Assembly (NCBI RefSeq): GCF_046297895.1
Contig: NZ_JBKBHC010000007.1
Location: 218,828-282,827, forward strand
From: Ferrovibrio sp046297895
GTDB taxonomy: Bacteria > Pseudomonadota > Alphaproteobacteria > Ferrovibrionales > Ferrovibrionaceae
Direction of reading: 5' to 3'
DNA length: 64,000 bases
The notes under the pieces: generated by a model
Databases searched by the model: none
The model's input: only the letters and a program-made list of their open reading frames with translations
What the model was told of the DNA's origin: nothing
Shown here: positions 34,305 to 42,540 of the stretch, piece by piece
Position numbering within the stretch: the stretch's first letter is position 1
Layout of the letters: each line of letters opens with the position of its first letter
Program-made: the position numbers and the translations under genes

Positions 34305-36269
34305 ATGACAAGGCCCTTCGACACCATCCTGATCGCCAATCGCGGCGAAATCGCCTGCCGGGTGATCCGTTCGGCCCGCGCGCTGGGCTTTTCCACCGTG
34401 GCGGTCTATTCCGAGGCCGATGCCGGCGCGCCGCACACATTGCTGGCCGACCGCGCCATCTGCATCGGGCCGGCGGAGGCCAAGCAGAGTTACCTCAGCA
34501 TCGCGGCGATCATCGATGCGGCGCGGCGGATGGGAGCACAGGCCGTGCATCCGGGTTACGGCTTCCTGTCGGAGAACGAGGCTTTCGCCCAGGCCTGCGC
34601 CGATGCCGGGCTTGTCTTCATCGGGCCGCCCGCATCGGCGATTGCCGCCATGGGCAACAAGGCGGCCGCCAAGCGGCGCATGATCGAGGCAAAAGTGCCC
34701 TGCGTGCCGGGCTATCAGGGTAGCGATCAGTCTGATTCCGTCCTGCTGCATGAAGCGGAAAAGATCGGCCTGCCGGTGATGGTGAAGGCGGCGGCCGGCG
34801 GCGGCGGACGCGGCATGCGGCTGGTGCGCCAGCATGCCGAATTGCTGCCCGCCATCCAGTCGGCCCGCTCGGAAGCCGAAAACGCCTTCGGTTCGCCCGA
34901 GTTGATCCTGGAAAAGGCGGTGGTGGATGGCCGCCATGTGGAGATCCAGGTTTTCGCCGATGGCCATGGCAACGTGATCCACTTAAGCGAACGCGACTGT
35001 TCCGTGCAGCGCCGGCACCAGAAGGTGATCGAGGAAGCGCCCTCGCCGGCGGTGAATGCCGAGCTGCGCGCGAAGATGGGCGCCGCCGCCGTGGCGGCGG
35101 CCAGGGCGATCGGTTATGTCGGCGCCGGCACGGTGGAATTCCTGCTGGATGGCAATGGCCGCGACTTTTATTTCCTGGAGATGAACACCCGCCTGCAGGT
35201 GGAGCACCCGGTGACCGAGATGATCACCGGCCTCGATCTGGTGGCCCTGCAGATCCGCGTGGCCGCCGGCGACCGACTGCCGTTGACGCAGGAAGATGTG
35301 CAGCTGCATGGCCACGCCATCGAGGTGCGGCTTTATGCCGAGGCGCCGCACAACGGCTTCCTGCCGCAGAGCGGCGAGCTTGTGCTGTGGCGGCCGCCGG
35401 TGGGCGAAGGCATTCGCGTGGATCACGGCTTGCATGAATCCGGCCAGATGATCTCGCCCTTCTACGATCCGATGATCGCCAAGGTGATCGCCCATGGCGC
35501 CACCCGCGAGGAAGCGCGTCACCGGCTGATCGTTGCGCTGGAGCGCTGCGTGGCACTGGGGATCGAAACCAACCGCGGTTTCTTGGTCGATCTGCTGCGG
35601 CATGAGGAGTTTGCCGCTGGCCGCGCCACCACACGCTTCATCCCGCAGTATTTCGAGGCGCCCGCCGCACCGATGGCCGACGATACGCTGCTCAACATCG
35701 CCGCCCTGCTGTGGTTCGAGCGCGCGGCTGCCGCCTGCGGCCATGATCCGGCTTGTGCGTGGTCCTCCACCGGGCGGCTCGCCTCGCCAGTGCTGCTGCA
35801 ATATGGCGAAGCGAAGACGAAGCGGGTCGTCGCCCCGCTGGGCCGCGACCGGTATCGCATCGACGGCCAGGAGATCGCGGTGCTGCGCCGCGACGGCTGC
35901 CGGCTGCGCCTGCAGGTGGGCGGGCAGGAATGCGATGCGGCTTTCGCCTTCGCTGGCGATACGCTGAATCTGGCGCTGGGCGTGCAGGACTTTGCCTGTC
36001 GCGACATCACCTACCAGCCGCCGGCCGAGGCCGAAGGGGCGGCCGAGCGCGAGTTGCGTGCGCCGATGAACGGCAAGATCGTCGCCGTGCTGGCCGCCGA
36101 GGGCGAGGCCGTGAAGAAGGGTCAACGCCTGGTGATCATGGAAGCCATGAAGATGCAGCACGAGATGGTGGCGCGCGTGGATGCCGTGGTCGAGAAACTG
36201 CCGGTGAAGGTTGGCGACCAGGTGTCGACGCGGCAGCTTCTCGCCGCGCTGAACCCGGCGGCGGAATAG
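34305..36269 (+). CDS. Acyl-CoA carboxylase biotin-containing (alpha) subunit, MCC/GCC-like
   Basis: The 654-residue protein has a biotin carboxylase domain (residues 1-450; IANRGEIACRVIRSARALG, ATP-grasp KAAAGGGGRGMRLVR, EMNTRLQVEHPVTEMITGLD), a BT linker domain and a C-terminal biotinyl domain with the attachment motif EAMKMQHE about 40 residues from the end. It carboxylates its biotin with bicarbonate and ATP, and the beta subunit at 31359 then transfers the group. A separate acetyl-CoA-carboxylase identity is excluded by the fused biotinyl domain. It overlaps the operon of the branched acyl-CoA pathway. Confidence 0.94.
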   Translation: MTRPFDTILIANRGEIACRVIRSARALGFSTVAVYSEADAGAPHTLLADRAICIGPAEAKQSYLSIAAIIDAARRMGAQAVHPGYGFLSENEAFAQACADAGLVFIGPPASAIAAMGNKAAAKRRMIEAKVPCVPGYQGSDQSDSVLLHEAEKIGLPVMVKAAAGGGGRGMRLVRQHAELLPAIQSARSEAENAFGSPELILEKAVVDGRHVEIQVFADGHGNVIHLSERDCSVQRRHQKVIEEAPSPAVNAELRAKMGAAAVAAARAIGYVGAGTVEFLLDGNGRDFYFLEMNTRLQVEHPVTEMITGLDLVALQIRVAAGDRLPLTQEDVQLHGHAIEVRLYAEAPHNGFLPQSGELVLWRPPVGEGIRVDHGLHESGQMISPFYDPMIAKVIAHGATREEARHRLIVALERCVALGIETNRGFLVDLLRHEEFAAGRATTRFIPQYFEAPAAPMADDTLLNIAALLWFERAAAACGHDPACAWSSTGRLASPVLLQYGEAKTKRVVAPLGRDRYRIDGQEIAVLRRDGCRLRLQVGGQECDAAFAFAGDTLNLALGVQDFACRDITYQPPAEAEGAAERELRAPMNGKIVAVLAAEGEAVKKGQRLVIMEAMKMQHEMVARVDAVVEKLPVKVGDQVSTRQLLAALNPAAE

Positions 36270-36271
36270 TC

Positions 36272-36802
36272 ATGTCGGAAACCCTGCCCGCGCTGGTCCG
36301 GCCGATCACCCAGGAAGACGCGGATTCCTATCGCGACTGCCTCGACCGCGTGGCGCGCGAGCGGCTGTATATCGCCTTCACCGAGGCGCCTTCGGCAGCC
36401 GAGGCGCGCTTTTACGTGAAGGCGATGCTGCAGCGGAACCTGCCCTTCGTCGTCTCGGTGGATGCCGAAAACAGGGTGGTCGGCTGGTGCAACATCCATG
36501 TCGCGCCCGACAATCCGCTGCGGCCGGGCTTCCAGCATGTCGGTACGCTGGGCATGGGGCTGGACGAGCCCTATCGCGGCAAGGGCCTGGGCACGCGGAT
36601 GATGCAGGCCTGTTTCGACTGGGCCGGCCGCATCGGGCTGGAACGCATCGATCTGCAGGTCTATGCCAGCAACACAGGCGCCATCGCGCTCTATCGCAAA
36701 TTCGGCTTCGTCACCGAGGGGACGCGCATCCGCGCCCGCAAGCTGGACAACCATTACGACGACATCGTGCTGATGGCGCGGCTGCGGCCGCCGCAAGGAT
36801 GA
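36272..36802 (+). CDS. GNAT-family N-acetyltransferase
   Basis: The 176-residue protein shows the acetyl-CoA-binding motif A: LGMGLDEPYRGKGLGTRMMQ at about residues 90-110, then IDLQVYASNTGAIALYRKFGF, typical of RimI-like GNATs acting on protein or amino-acid amines. It starts 2 bp after the carboxylase stop and is followed after 4 bp by a dehydrogenase gene, so it is part of the operon. Its substrate is unknown; regulation of neighbouring acyl-CoA enzymes by lysine acetylation is speculation. Confidence 0.9.
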   Translation: MSETLPALVRPITQEDADSYRDCLDRVARERLYIAFTEAPSAAEARFYVKAMLQRNLPFVVSVDAENRVVGWCNIHVAPDNPLRPGFQHVGTLGMGLDEPYRGKGLGTRMMQACFDWAGRIGLERIDLQVYASNTGAIALYRKFGFVTEGTRIRARKLDNHYDDIVLMARLRPPQG

Positions 36803-36806
36803 CCCC

Positions 36807-37948
36807 ATGCTGACCAGATCGCCGTACTACACGCCCGACCACGAGGCCTTCCGCGATCAGGTGCGCCGTTTCGTGGCCAACGAGATCGAACCCTTCGCAG
36901 ATGCCTGGGACGAAGCCGGCGAGTTTCCGCGCGTGCTGTATAAAAAGGCCGCCGAAATCGGCCTGCTCGGGCTGAACTTCCCGGAAGAGTATGGCGGCAT
37001 CGCGGCCGACCGCTTCTATGCCATCATCGCCGGCCAGGAACTGGCCCGTGCCGGCTCGGGCGGCGTGGCCGCCTCGCTGATGAGCCATACCATCGGTTCG
37101 CCGCCGATCGCCAAACTGGGCTCCGATGCGCTGAAGGAGAAGGTGCTGCGCCCCGTTCTGGCCGGCGAAAAGATTTCCGCGCTGGCGATCACCGAGCCGG
37201 GCGGCGGCTCGGATGTGGCCAACCTGAAAACCGTGGCCAAGCGGGACGGCGAGCATTACATCGTGCGCGGCGAAAAGACTTTCATCACCTCCGGCATGCG
37301 CGCCGATTTCTATACCGTGGCGGTGCGCACCGGCGGGCCGGGCATGGGCGGCATCTCGCTCTTGCTGATCGAGCGTGACACGCCCGGCTTCACCCGCACG
37401 CCGCTCAAAAAAATGGGCTGGTGGGCATCCGATACCGCGACGCTGCATTTCGACGACTGCCGCGTGCCGGCCGGCAACCTGATCGGGGCGGAAAACCAGG
37501 GCTTCATGGGCATCATGCTCAACTTCAACGACGAGCGGCTGGGCCTGGCGGCGTCTTCCATTGCCTTCGCCCGCACGGCCTATGAGGAGGCGCTGGACTA
37601 CGCGAAGCTGCGCGAGACTTTCGGCAAGCCGATCATCAAGCACCAGGTCATCCGCCACAAGCTGGTCGACATGGCCCAGCGCATCGAGGCCAGCCAGGCC
37701 ATGCTGGAGCGCATCGCCTGGGCGCTGGACCAGGGCGAGCATCCGATCCCCGAATTGTGCATGCTGAAGAACCAGGCACCCAAACCATGGCCTTCTGCGC
37801 CTCGGAAGCCGTGCAGATCCTGGGCGGCGCCGGCTTCATGCGCGGGGCCAAATCCGAGCGCATCTACCGCGAGGTGAAGGTGAATGCCATCGGTGGCGGC
37901 ACCGAGGAGATCATGAAGGATCTGGCCAGCCGGCAGATGGGGTGGTGA
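36807..37948 (+). pseudogene. Acyl-CoA dehydrogenase with a 1-base deletion near the 3' end
   Basis: The first frame (36807 to ~37775) encodes a normal acyl-CoA dehydrogenase: FPEEYGGIAADRFYAIIAGQ, ITEPGGGSDVANLKTVAKRD, and YAKLRETFGKPIIKHQVIRH. After LCMLKNQA the frame becomes out-of-family, while the family sequence resumes in the next frame as QTMAFCASEAVQILGGAGFM and ends NAIGGGTEEIMKDLASRQMG at 37948. Adding one base at about 37776 (GCACCCAAACC) would give an intact 380-residue enzyme. As read, the product loses the FAD/CoA C-terminal helices. It is a real mutation or a sequencing error. Confidence 0.85.
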
Positions 37949-37954
37949 AAGGCG

Positions 37955-39184
37955 CTAGCCGGGGCTCTGCTGCTGCCGACCCTTTGCCACGTCAATATGT
38001 GCCACCAGAGTATCAACGGTGTCCTGGATTGCGGGTGTCATTGTCGCCTCATAATCCGGTCCAAGTCCGTCCATGATCCGGCGGGCAATTTCAAGACCAT
38101 CATCCGGATGGCCTTTCACGCACCGCATTATGCCCCGGACCGACAGGACGCTCACGACGAATTCGCGCTGCGCGGCTGAAGCCTGCTGCAGGTCGGCGTA
38201 ATCGACATCGATACCCGCCAGCGCGTCGTCGGCCTCGTCGTAACGCTTGAGCATGAACAGGCACTGGGCCTTTGTCAGGCGAACGGTGTGGAGGTTGCGG
38301 CGGAAATAATCCGCATCGGCGGGACCCGGCGGCGGCGATGCTTCACAAGCAGCCCGATGGCGGGTTTCGTAAACTGAGGCGGTCGCTATGCCTTCATCGT
38401 AACGATCCAGATCGAATAAGATCTCGCATTTGCGGGCGAGCGCCGCGCCCTGTATCGAACTGATGAAGCGGCCAAGCTTCAGATCTGCATATTCGATGGC
38501 AGAATCGAGCTGACCCAGCGACTCGGGCTTCGTGTCCGGATCGGTCGTCAGCAGATAGGCCTGGAGAAATCTGGTATGGGCGACCAGGCGAAGAACCTCC
38601 TCGTTTTTATGGTCGGACCAACGCTGAATGATCTGCTCCTGCATTGCCCTTACAGTGTCAAAGTCTTTCCGGTCGGCGTATATGTTCGCCTGCTCGGACA
38701 GGGCGGATGCGACGTGATAGGCAATGACGGGCTCATCGTCATCCAGGAAGCGGCGGACAACCTTTTCGAACCACAGAAGGGCGCCCTGTTCGTCTTCCTG
38801 TCGGCAGCAAAGCTTTCCCGCCTCGTAATATGCACCAGCGATAACCTTGCGTAATTCAGGGTCATCGTTGCGGCCATAACGCTTCTCGATCTCTTCGTAA
38901 TCCCAGACGGCTTCCCGGATGCGTCCGGTATTCGCCAGAATCTGGGCCCGCCGCAGAAGTGCGCCGCCGACATATTGCTGAACCTCGGGCGCCGGGTTAT
39001 CCCATAGGCGCATCAGCACGGCGCGCAGGCAGTAAAAAGCATGAGCCAGATTCAGCATGGCGTTGCTGTCATCAGACTCCAGGGCCGTGTCGCAGGATTC
39101 GATCAGACATCGATCCACATTGGCCGCCTTATCGCAGCCGGTCATCGCGATCATTTCTTCTGGAGTTGGATCTCTTTCGCCCAT
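37955..39184 (-). CDS. TPR-like repeat protein of unknown function
   Basis: The 409-residue soluble, acidic protein has tetratricopeptide-like helical pairs over most of its length, for example LLRRAQILANTGRIREAVWD, AYYEAGKLCCRQEDEQGALL and AQCLFMLKRYDEADDAL. There is no signal peptide or enzymatic domain. TPR arrays act as protein-protein scaffolds. The codon use is less GC-biased than in neighbours. GAGGA lies before the ATG. It converges with the broken dehydrogenase gene. Confidence 0.7.
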   Translation of the reverse strand: MGERDPTPEEMIAMTGCDKAANVDRCLIESCDTALESDDSNAMLNLAHAFYCLRAVLMRLWDNPAPEVQQYVGGALLRRAQILANTGRIREAVWDYEEIEKRYGRNDDPELRKVIAGAYYEAGKLCCRQEDEQGALLWFEKVVRRFLDDDEPVIAYHVASALSEQANIYADRKDFDTVRAMQEQIIQRWSDHKNEEVLRLVAHTRFLQAYLLTTDPDTKPESLGQLDSAIEYADLKLGRFISSIQGAALARKCEILFDLDRYDEGIATASVYETRHRAACEASPPPGPADADYFRRNLHTVRLTKAQCLFMLKRYDEADDALAGIDVDYADLQQASAAQREFVVSVLSVRGIMRCVKGHPDDGLEIARRIMDGLGPDYEATMTPAIQDTVDTLVAHIDVAKGRQQQSPG

Positions 39185-39365
39185 TGTATCCTCTTGTCGC
39201 GACAGACTAGAACATTAGGCAATATTATAAAGAACAAAGATGGCATACACCGGTAATAAACCTGCCTGATGCCTCGCCTGATTTGTCAGGCTGCAATTCT
39301 CCGCTGGCTGCTGCGCCGCCTACTGCCTAAAAGCGGAGCACGTATACAGATTGAAAGTCCCGCCC

Positions 39366-39698
39366 ATGCAGATGTCAGACATTCCCTTCGGCACCACCGA
39401 CTGGTCCTCAGTCGAGCCGACGCAGCATAAGGGCGAGACGGGCAGCGCCACCTGGCGCACCCGCAATTTCGGGCCCATCCGTGTGCGCCGCGTCGACTAC
39501 ACGCCCAACTACCTGGCCGACCACTGGTGCGTGAAGGGGCATATCCTGTTCGTGCTGGAGGGCGAGCTGGTCACCGAGCTGGAAGACGGCCGCGTCTTCA
39601 CGCTGAAAGCCGGGCAGTCCTACCAGGTGGCCGACAATGCCGAGCCGCACCGCTCGCGCACCGGTGCCGCCGGCGCAAAACTCTTCATCGTCGACTGA
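39366..39698 (+). CDS. DHCW-motif cupin-fold protein
   Basis: The 110-residue protein is a single small cupin barrel: DYTPNYLADHWCVKGHILFV carries the defining Asp-His-x-Cys (DHWC) cluster and a second His, and HRSRTGAAGAKLFIVD closes the barrel. The His and Cys residues probably bind a metal. The function of the family is unknown. The start at ATG 39366 is preferred to an upstream TTG. The MFS gene begins 7 bp after its stop, so the two are probably co-transcribed. Confidence 0.85.
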   Translation: MQMSDIPFGTTDWSSVEPTQHKGETGSATWRTRNFGPIRVRRVDYTPNYLADHWCVKGHILFVLEGELVTELEDGRVFTLKAGQSYQVADNAEPHRSRTGAAGAKLFIVD

Positions 39699-39705
39699 GC
39701 CGCGG

Positions 39706-40941
39706 ATGACCAAGACCAGCGTGATCGAATCGCCCTATGCCTGGCTGCGGCTGGGCGCGGCCGTGGCTTTGAGCACCATCGGCGGCGTCGGCATGTGGTC
39801 CATCGTCGTGGCCCTGCCGGCGGTGCAGGCGGAATTCGGCGTCACGCGCGGCTCGGCGTCACTGCCCTACACGCTGGCCATGGTCGGCTTCATGGCCGGC
39901 ACGGTGCTGATGGGCCGGCTGGCCGACCGCTTCGGTATCATGGTGCCGATGCTGCTGGGCACCGTGATGCTCAGCATCGGCTATGTCCTCACGTCCTTCG
40001 CCGGCGGCATCACCAGCTTCGCCATCCTCTATGGCCTGCTGGTCGGCCTGCTCGGCGGTTCGGCCATGTTCGCGCCTTTGCTGGCCGACACATCGCTGTG
40101 GTTCGACCGCCGGCGCGGCCTTGCCATCGGCCTGTGCGCCAGCGGCAATTATTTCGCCGGCACTTTGTGGCCGCCGGTGATCGAGCATTTCATCGCCGAG
40201 ATCGGCTGGCGCGAAACCCATGTCTGGATCGGCGTCTTCTGCCTGGTCACCATGCTGCCGCTGGCCCTGGTGCTGCGCCGCCGTCCGCCGGCCCAGGCGC
40301 CGCCGCCGGCGGCCGTCAACGGCGCGGCGGCCTTCGGCACGCGACCGCTCGGCCTGCCGCCCAATCTGGTGCAGGGCCTGCTGGTGGTGGCGGGCGTGGG
40401 CTGCTGCGTCGCCATGTCGATGCCGCAGGTGCATATCGTGGCCTATTGCGTCGACCTGGGCTATGGCCCGGCGCGCGGTGCCGAGATGCTGTCGCTGATG
40501 CTGGGTTTCGGCATCGTCAGCCGGCTGGCCTCGGGCTGGATTCTGGATCGCATCGGCGGGCTGGCGACGCTGCTGCTCGGCGCCACGCTGCAGGGGCTGG
40601 CGCTGGCCTTCTATCTGCCCTTCGACGGCCTGGCCTCGCTCTACATCATCTCGGCGATGTTCGGCCTGGTGCAGGGCGGCATCGTGCCCAGCTACGCCTT
40701 CATCATCCGCGAGCTGTTTCCCGCCAGCCAGGCCGGCTTCCGCGTCAGCCTGGCGATTTCGGCCACCATGGCCGGCATGGCTTTGGGCGGCTGGCTGTCG
40801 GGCGCGATCTTCGACCTCACGGGGTCGTACAAGGCCGCGCTGGTGAACGGCATCGCCTGGAACATCGTGAACGTGACGATCACGGCGTTTCTGCTGCGCC
40901 GCATGCTGCGGCAGGAGAAGGCCGCGGCCGCCGCGGCCTGA
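39706..40941 (+). CDS. Major facilitator superfamily transporter
   Basis: The 411-residue protein has 12 predicted helices and the MFS loop 2-3 motif MGRLADRFGIMVPMLLGTVM. The second half has the corresponding ASGWILDRIGGLATLLLGAT. It has the size of monocarboxylate-type or generic MFS carriers; the substrate is unknown. The context with a small cupin suggests uptake or export of a small organic compound. Confidence 0.92.
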   Translation: MTKTSVIESPYAWLRLGAAVALSTIGGVGMWSIVVALPAVQAEFGVTRGSASLPYTLAMVGFMAGTVLMGRLADRFGIMVPMLLGTVMLSIGYVLTSFAGGITSFAILYGLLVGLLGGSAMFAPLLADTSLWFDRRRGLAIGLCASGNYFAGTLWPPVIEHFIAEIGWRETHVWIGVFCLVTMLPLALVLRRRPPAQAPPPAAVNGAAAFGTRPLGLPPNLVQGLLVVAGVGCCVAMSMPQVHIVAYCVDLGYGPARGAEMLSLMLGFGIVSRLASGWILDRIGGLATLLLGATLQGLALAFYLPFDGLASLYIISAMFGLVQGGIVPSYAFIIRELFPASQAGFRVSLAISATMAGMALGGWLSGAIFDLTGSYKAALVNGIAWNIVNVTITAFLLRRMLRQEKAAAAAA

Positions 40942-40945
40942 CCGC

Positions 40946-41521
40946 TCAGGCGGCCGCGCTGCGTGGCGCGGCCTCGGGCGGTGGCGGATCGAGCAGCCGC
41001 TCGGTGTGGGTGGCGTGTTCGCCGCTGGTGGCCGGCCGGATCATCTGGAAAAATTCCGGCAGGCTGAAGGGATAGCTCGGGAAGGTCTGGCCCGCCAGCG
41101 CCATGGTGATCTCGCCATCCTGCGCCAGCGGCAGGTAGAGCCGGCAGGTTTTGGCGATCACCTCGGGCGCGATGCGGAACAGGCTCTCGACATAAACGGG
41201 CTTGCCGTGGTCGCGCATACGGCCATAGAGATCCTGCAGCAGGTCGCGGTAATGCGGTCCTGAGACCTCGTCGAGATAACGACCGGTGAAATCCTCGCCG
41301 TAGCGCTCGCTGATCGCGGTGCCGATCAGACGATAACGGATGCGCGGGCGGGCGCCGTGCAACTCCACCAGCAGCAGATGCGGCAGCAGGTTGCGCGGCA
41401 TGTCGAGCGGGTCGATGTCGCGGCGTTCGGGCACGGCACGGCCGTGGCGGCGGCCGAGCCAGTATTCATACAGGCTTTGCAGCAATGGATCAGGCAGGAC
41501 GGAGGGAGACATCGGGCACAT
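40946..41521 (-). CDS. PAS_5-domain protein, paralogue 3
   Basis: About 191 residues, homologous in layout to the two PAS_5 proteins at 9.1-10.3 kb but more diverged: LYEYWLGRRHGRAVPERRDI, LLVELHGARPRIRYRLIGTA and FTGRYLDEVSGPHYRDLLQD, then KTCRLYLPLAQDG. It has no output domain. Possible starts are GTG 41542, ATG 41521 and ATG 41512; none has a strong ribosome-binding site. It converges with the MFS gene after 4 bp. Confidence 0.75.
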   Translation of the reverse strand: MCPMSPSVLPDPLLQSLYEYWLGRRHGRAVPERRDIDPLDMPRNLLPHLLLVELHGARPRIRYRLIGTAISERYGEDFTGRYLDEVSGPHYRDLLQDLYGRMRDHGKPVYVESLFRIAPEVIAKTCRLYLPLAQDGEITMALAGQTFPSYPFSLPEFFQMIRPATSGEHATHTERLLDPPPPEAAPRSAAA

Positions 41522-41815
41522 TGGTTCGGACTCAGGGGACACAACTGAACCGATTATGCGTTACGGCCTTGTTATTTTAGAAGTTAAGAACCGATAATCA
41601 GGCCAGCACGGTCTGCGGCATCCTGCCGCAGTCAGGAAGCGGCACTGGGCGTGTCCGCAGGGCGTGCGGCCTTCGTGCCGGCCACGGCCTTCTGACATAT
41701 TCCGCAACACAGCGTCACATCGCCGACATCGGCTGCGCTGGCCGGCCTGCTAAACGGGCGGGCGGCGGGAAAGGATGCGCAGCCCGTGCATCGGCCCGCC
41801 GCGAAAGGATGCTGC

Positions 41816-42523
41816 GTGTCGGGAATACCGGATGCAAAACGTGGCCTGGCGGCGCGACCGTTGCGCCTCTATGCCGTGGAGATCGCGATGATTGGCATGG
41901 TGGCCGCCCTGCTGATCCGCTATGTCGATCTGCCGCTGGCTTTGCGGCTGTCCGGCGCCCAGGCAGGCACAGCCGAACTCGGCGCATTGCTGCAGGCGAT
42001 CCGCCATCTGGGCCGTGCGGAATATTATCTGGCCGTCGCGCTGCCGGCGCTGCTGCTGGGCGGCTGGCTGGTGCGGCAGGGATTGTGGGTCATGCAGGGC
42101 CGGACATTGCTGCGGGCCGGTGCGCTGGTTGCGGGCACGCTGGCGCTGGGCCATTTGCTGGTCTTCCTGCTCAAGCAGGGTTTCGCGCGGCTGCGGCCGT
42201 CTGAACTGGCGCGGGGCGGCGGATATGGCTTCGCCGATCCGTTCAGCGGCGAGCCTTTCACGTCGCTGCCGTCATCGCATGCCTTCACGGCCTTTGCCAT
42301 GGCGGCGGCCTTTTCAAGGCTGCAGCCGGAACTGCGCGCGGTATTTTTTGGTGCGGCCATGCTGGTGGCGGTACAGCGCATGCTGACGCAGCACCATTTC
42401 CTGTCCGACATCTTCGTCAGCCTGTTCCTGGCGCTGATGGTGAGCGAGGTAATGCATGTCGCCTGGTACCGGATCGAGCCGATCCTCGCCAGGCGACTGC
42501 CATGCCGGATTCAGTCAGGTTAG
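41816..42523 (+). CDS. PAP2-superfamily membrane phosphatase
   Basis: The 235-residue protein has about six transmembrane helices and the three catalytic motifs of acid phosphatase/lipid phosphatases: K-x6-RP (KQGFARLRP), PSSH (TSLPSSHAFTAF) and R-x5-H-x3-D (RMLTQHHFLSD). It dephosphorylates lipid phosphates such as undecaprenyl pyrophosphate or phosphatidate at the periplasmic face. The GTG at 41816 is chosen because AAAGGA lies 7 bp upstream. It converges with the Na/Pi cotransporter gene; the two share a phosphate theme. Confidence 0.9.
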   Translation: MSGIPDAKRGLAARPLRLYAVEIAMIGMVAALLIRYVDLPLALRLSGAQAGTAELGALLQAIRHLGRAEYYLAVALPALLLGGWLVRQGLWVMQGRTLLRAGALVAGTLALGHLLVFLLKQGFARLRPSELARGGGYGFADPFSGEPFTSLPSSHAFTAFAMAAAFSRLQPELRAVFFGAAMLVAVQRMLTQHHFLSDIFVSLFLALMVSEVMHVAWYRIEPILARRLPCRIQSG

Positions 42524-42540
42524 GATCAAGCCAGGCCGCA

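Noticed and set aside
41632..41718. 28-codon GTG frame on the minus strand with a CCGIC motif
   Set aside because: No ribosome-binding site, no conserved context and short length; the region 41543-41815 otherwise shows nothing beyond G+C-rich sequence.
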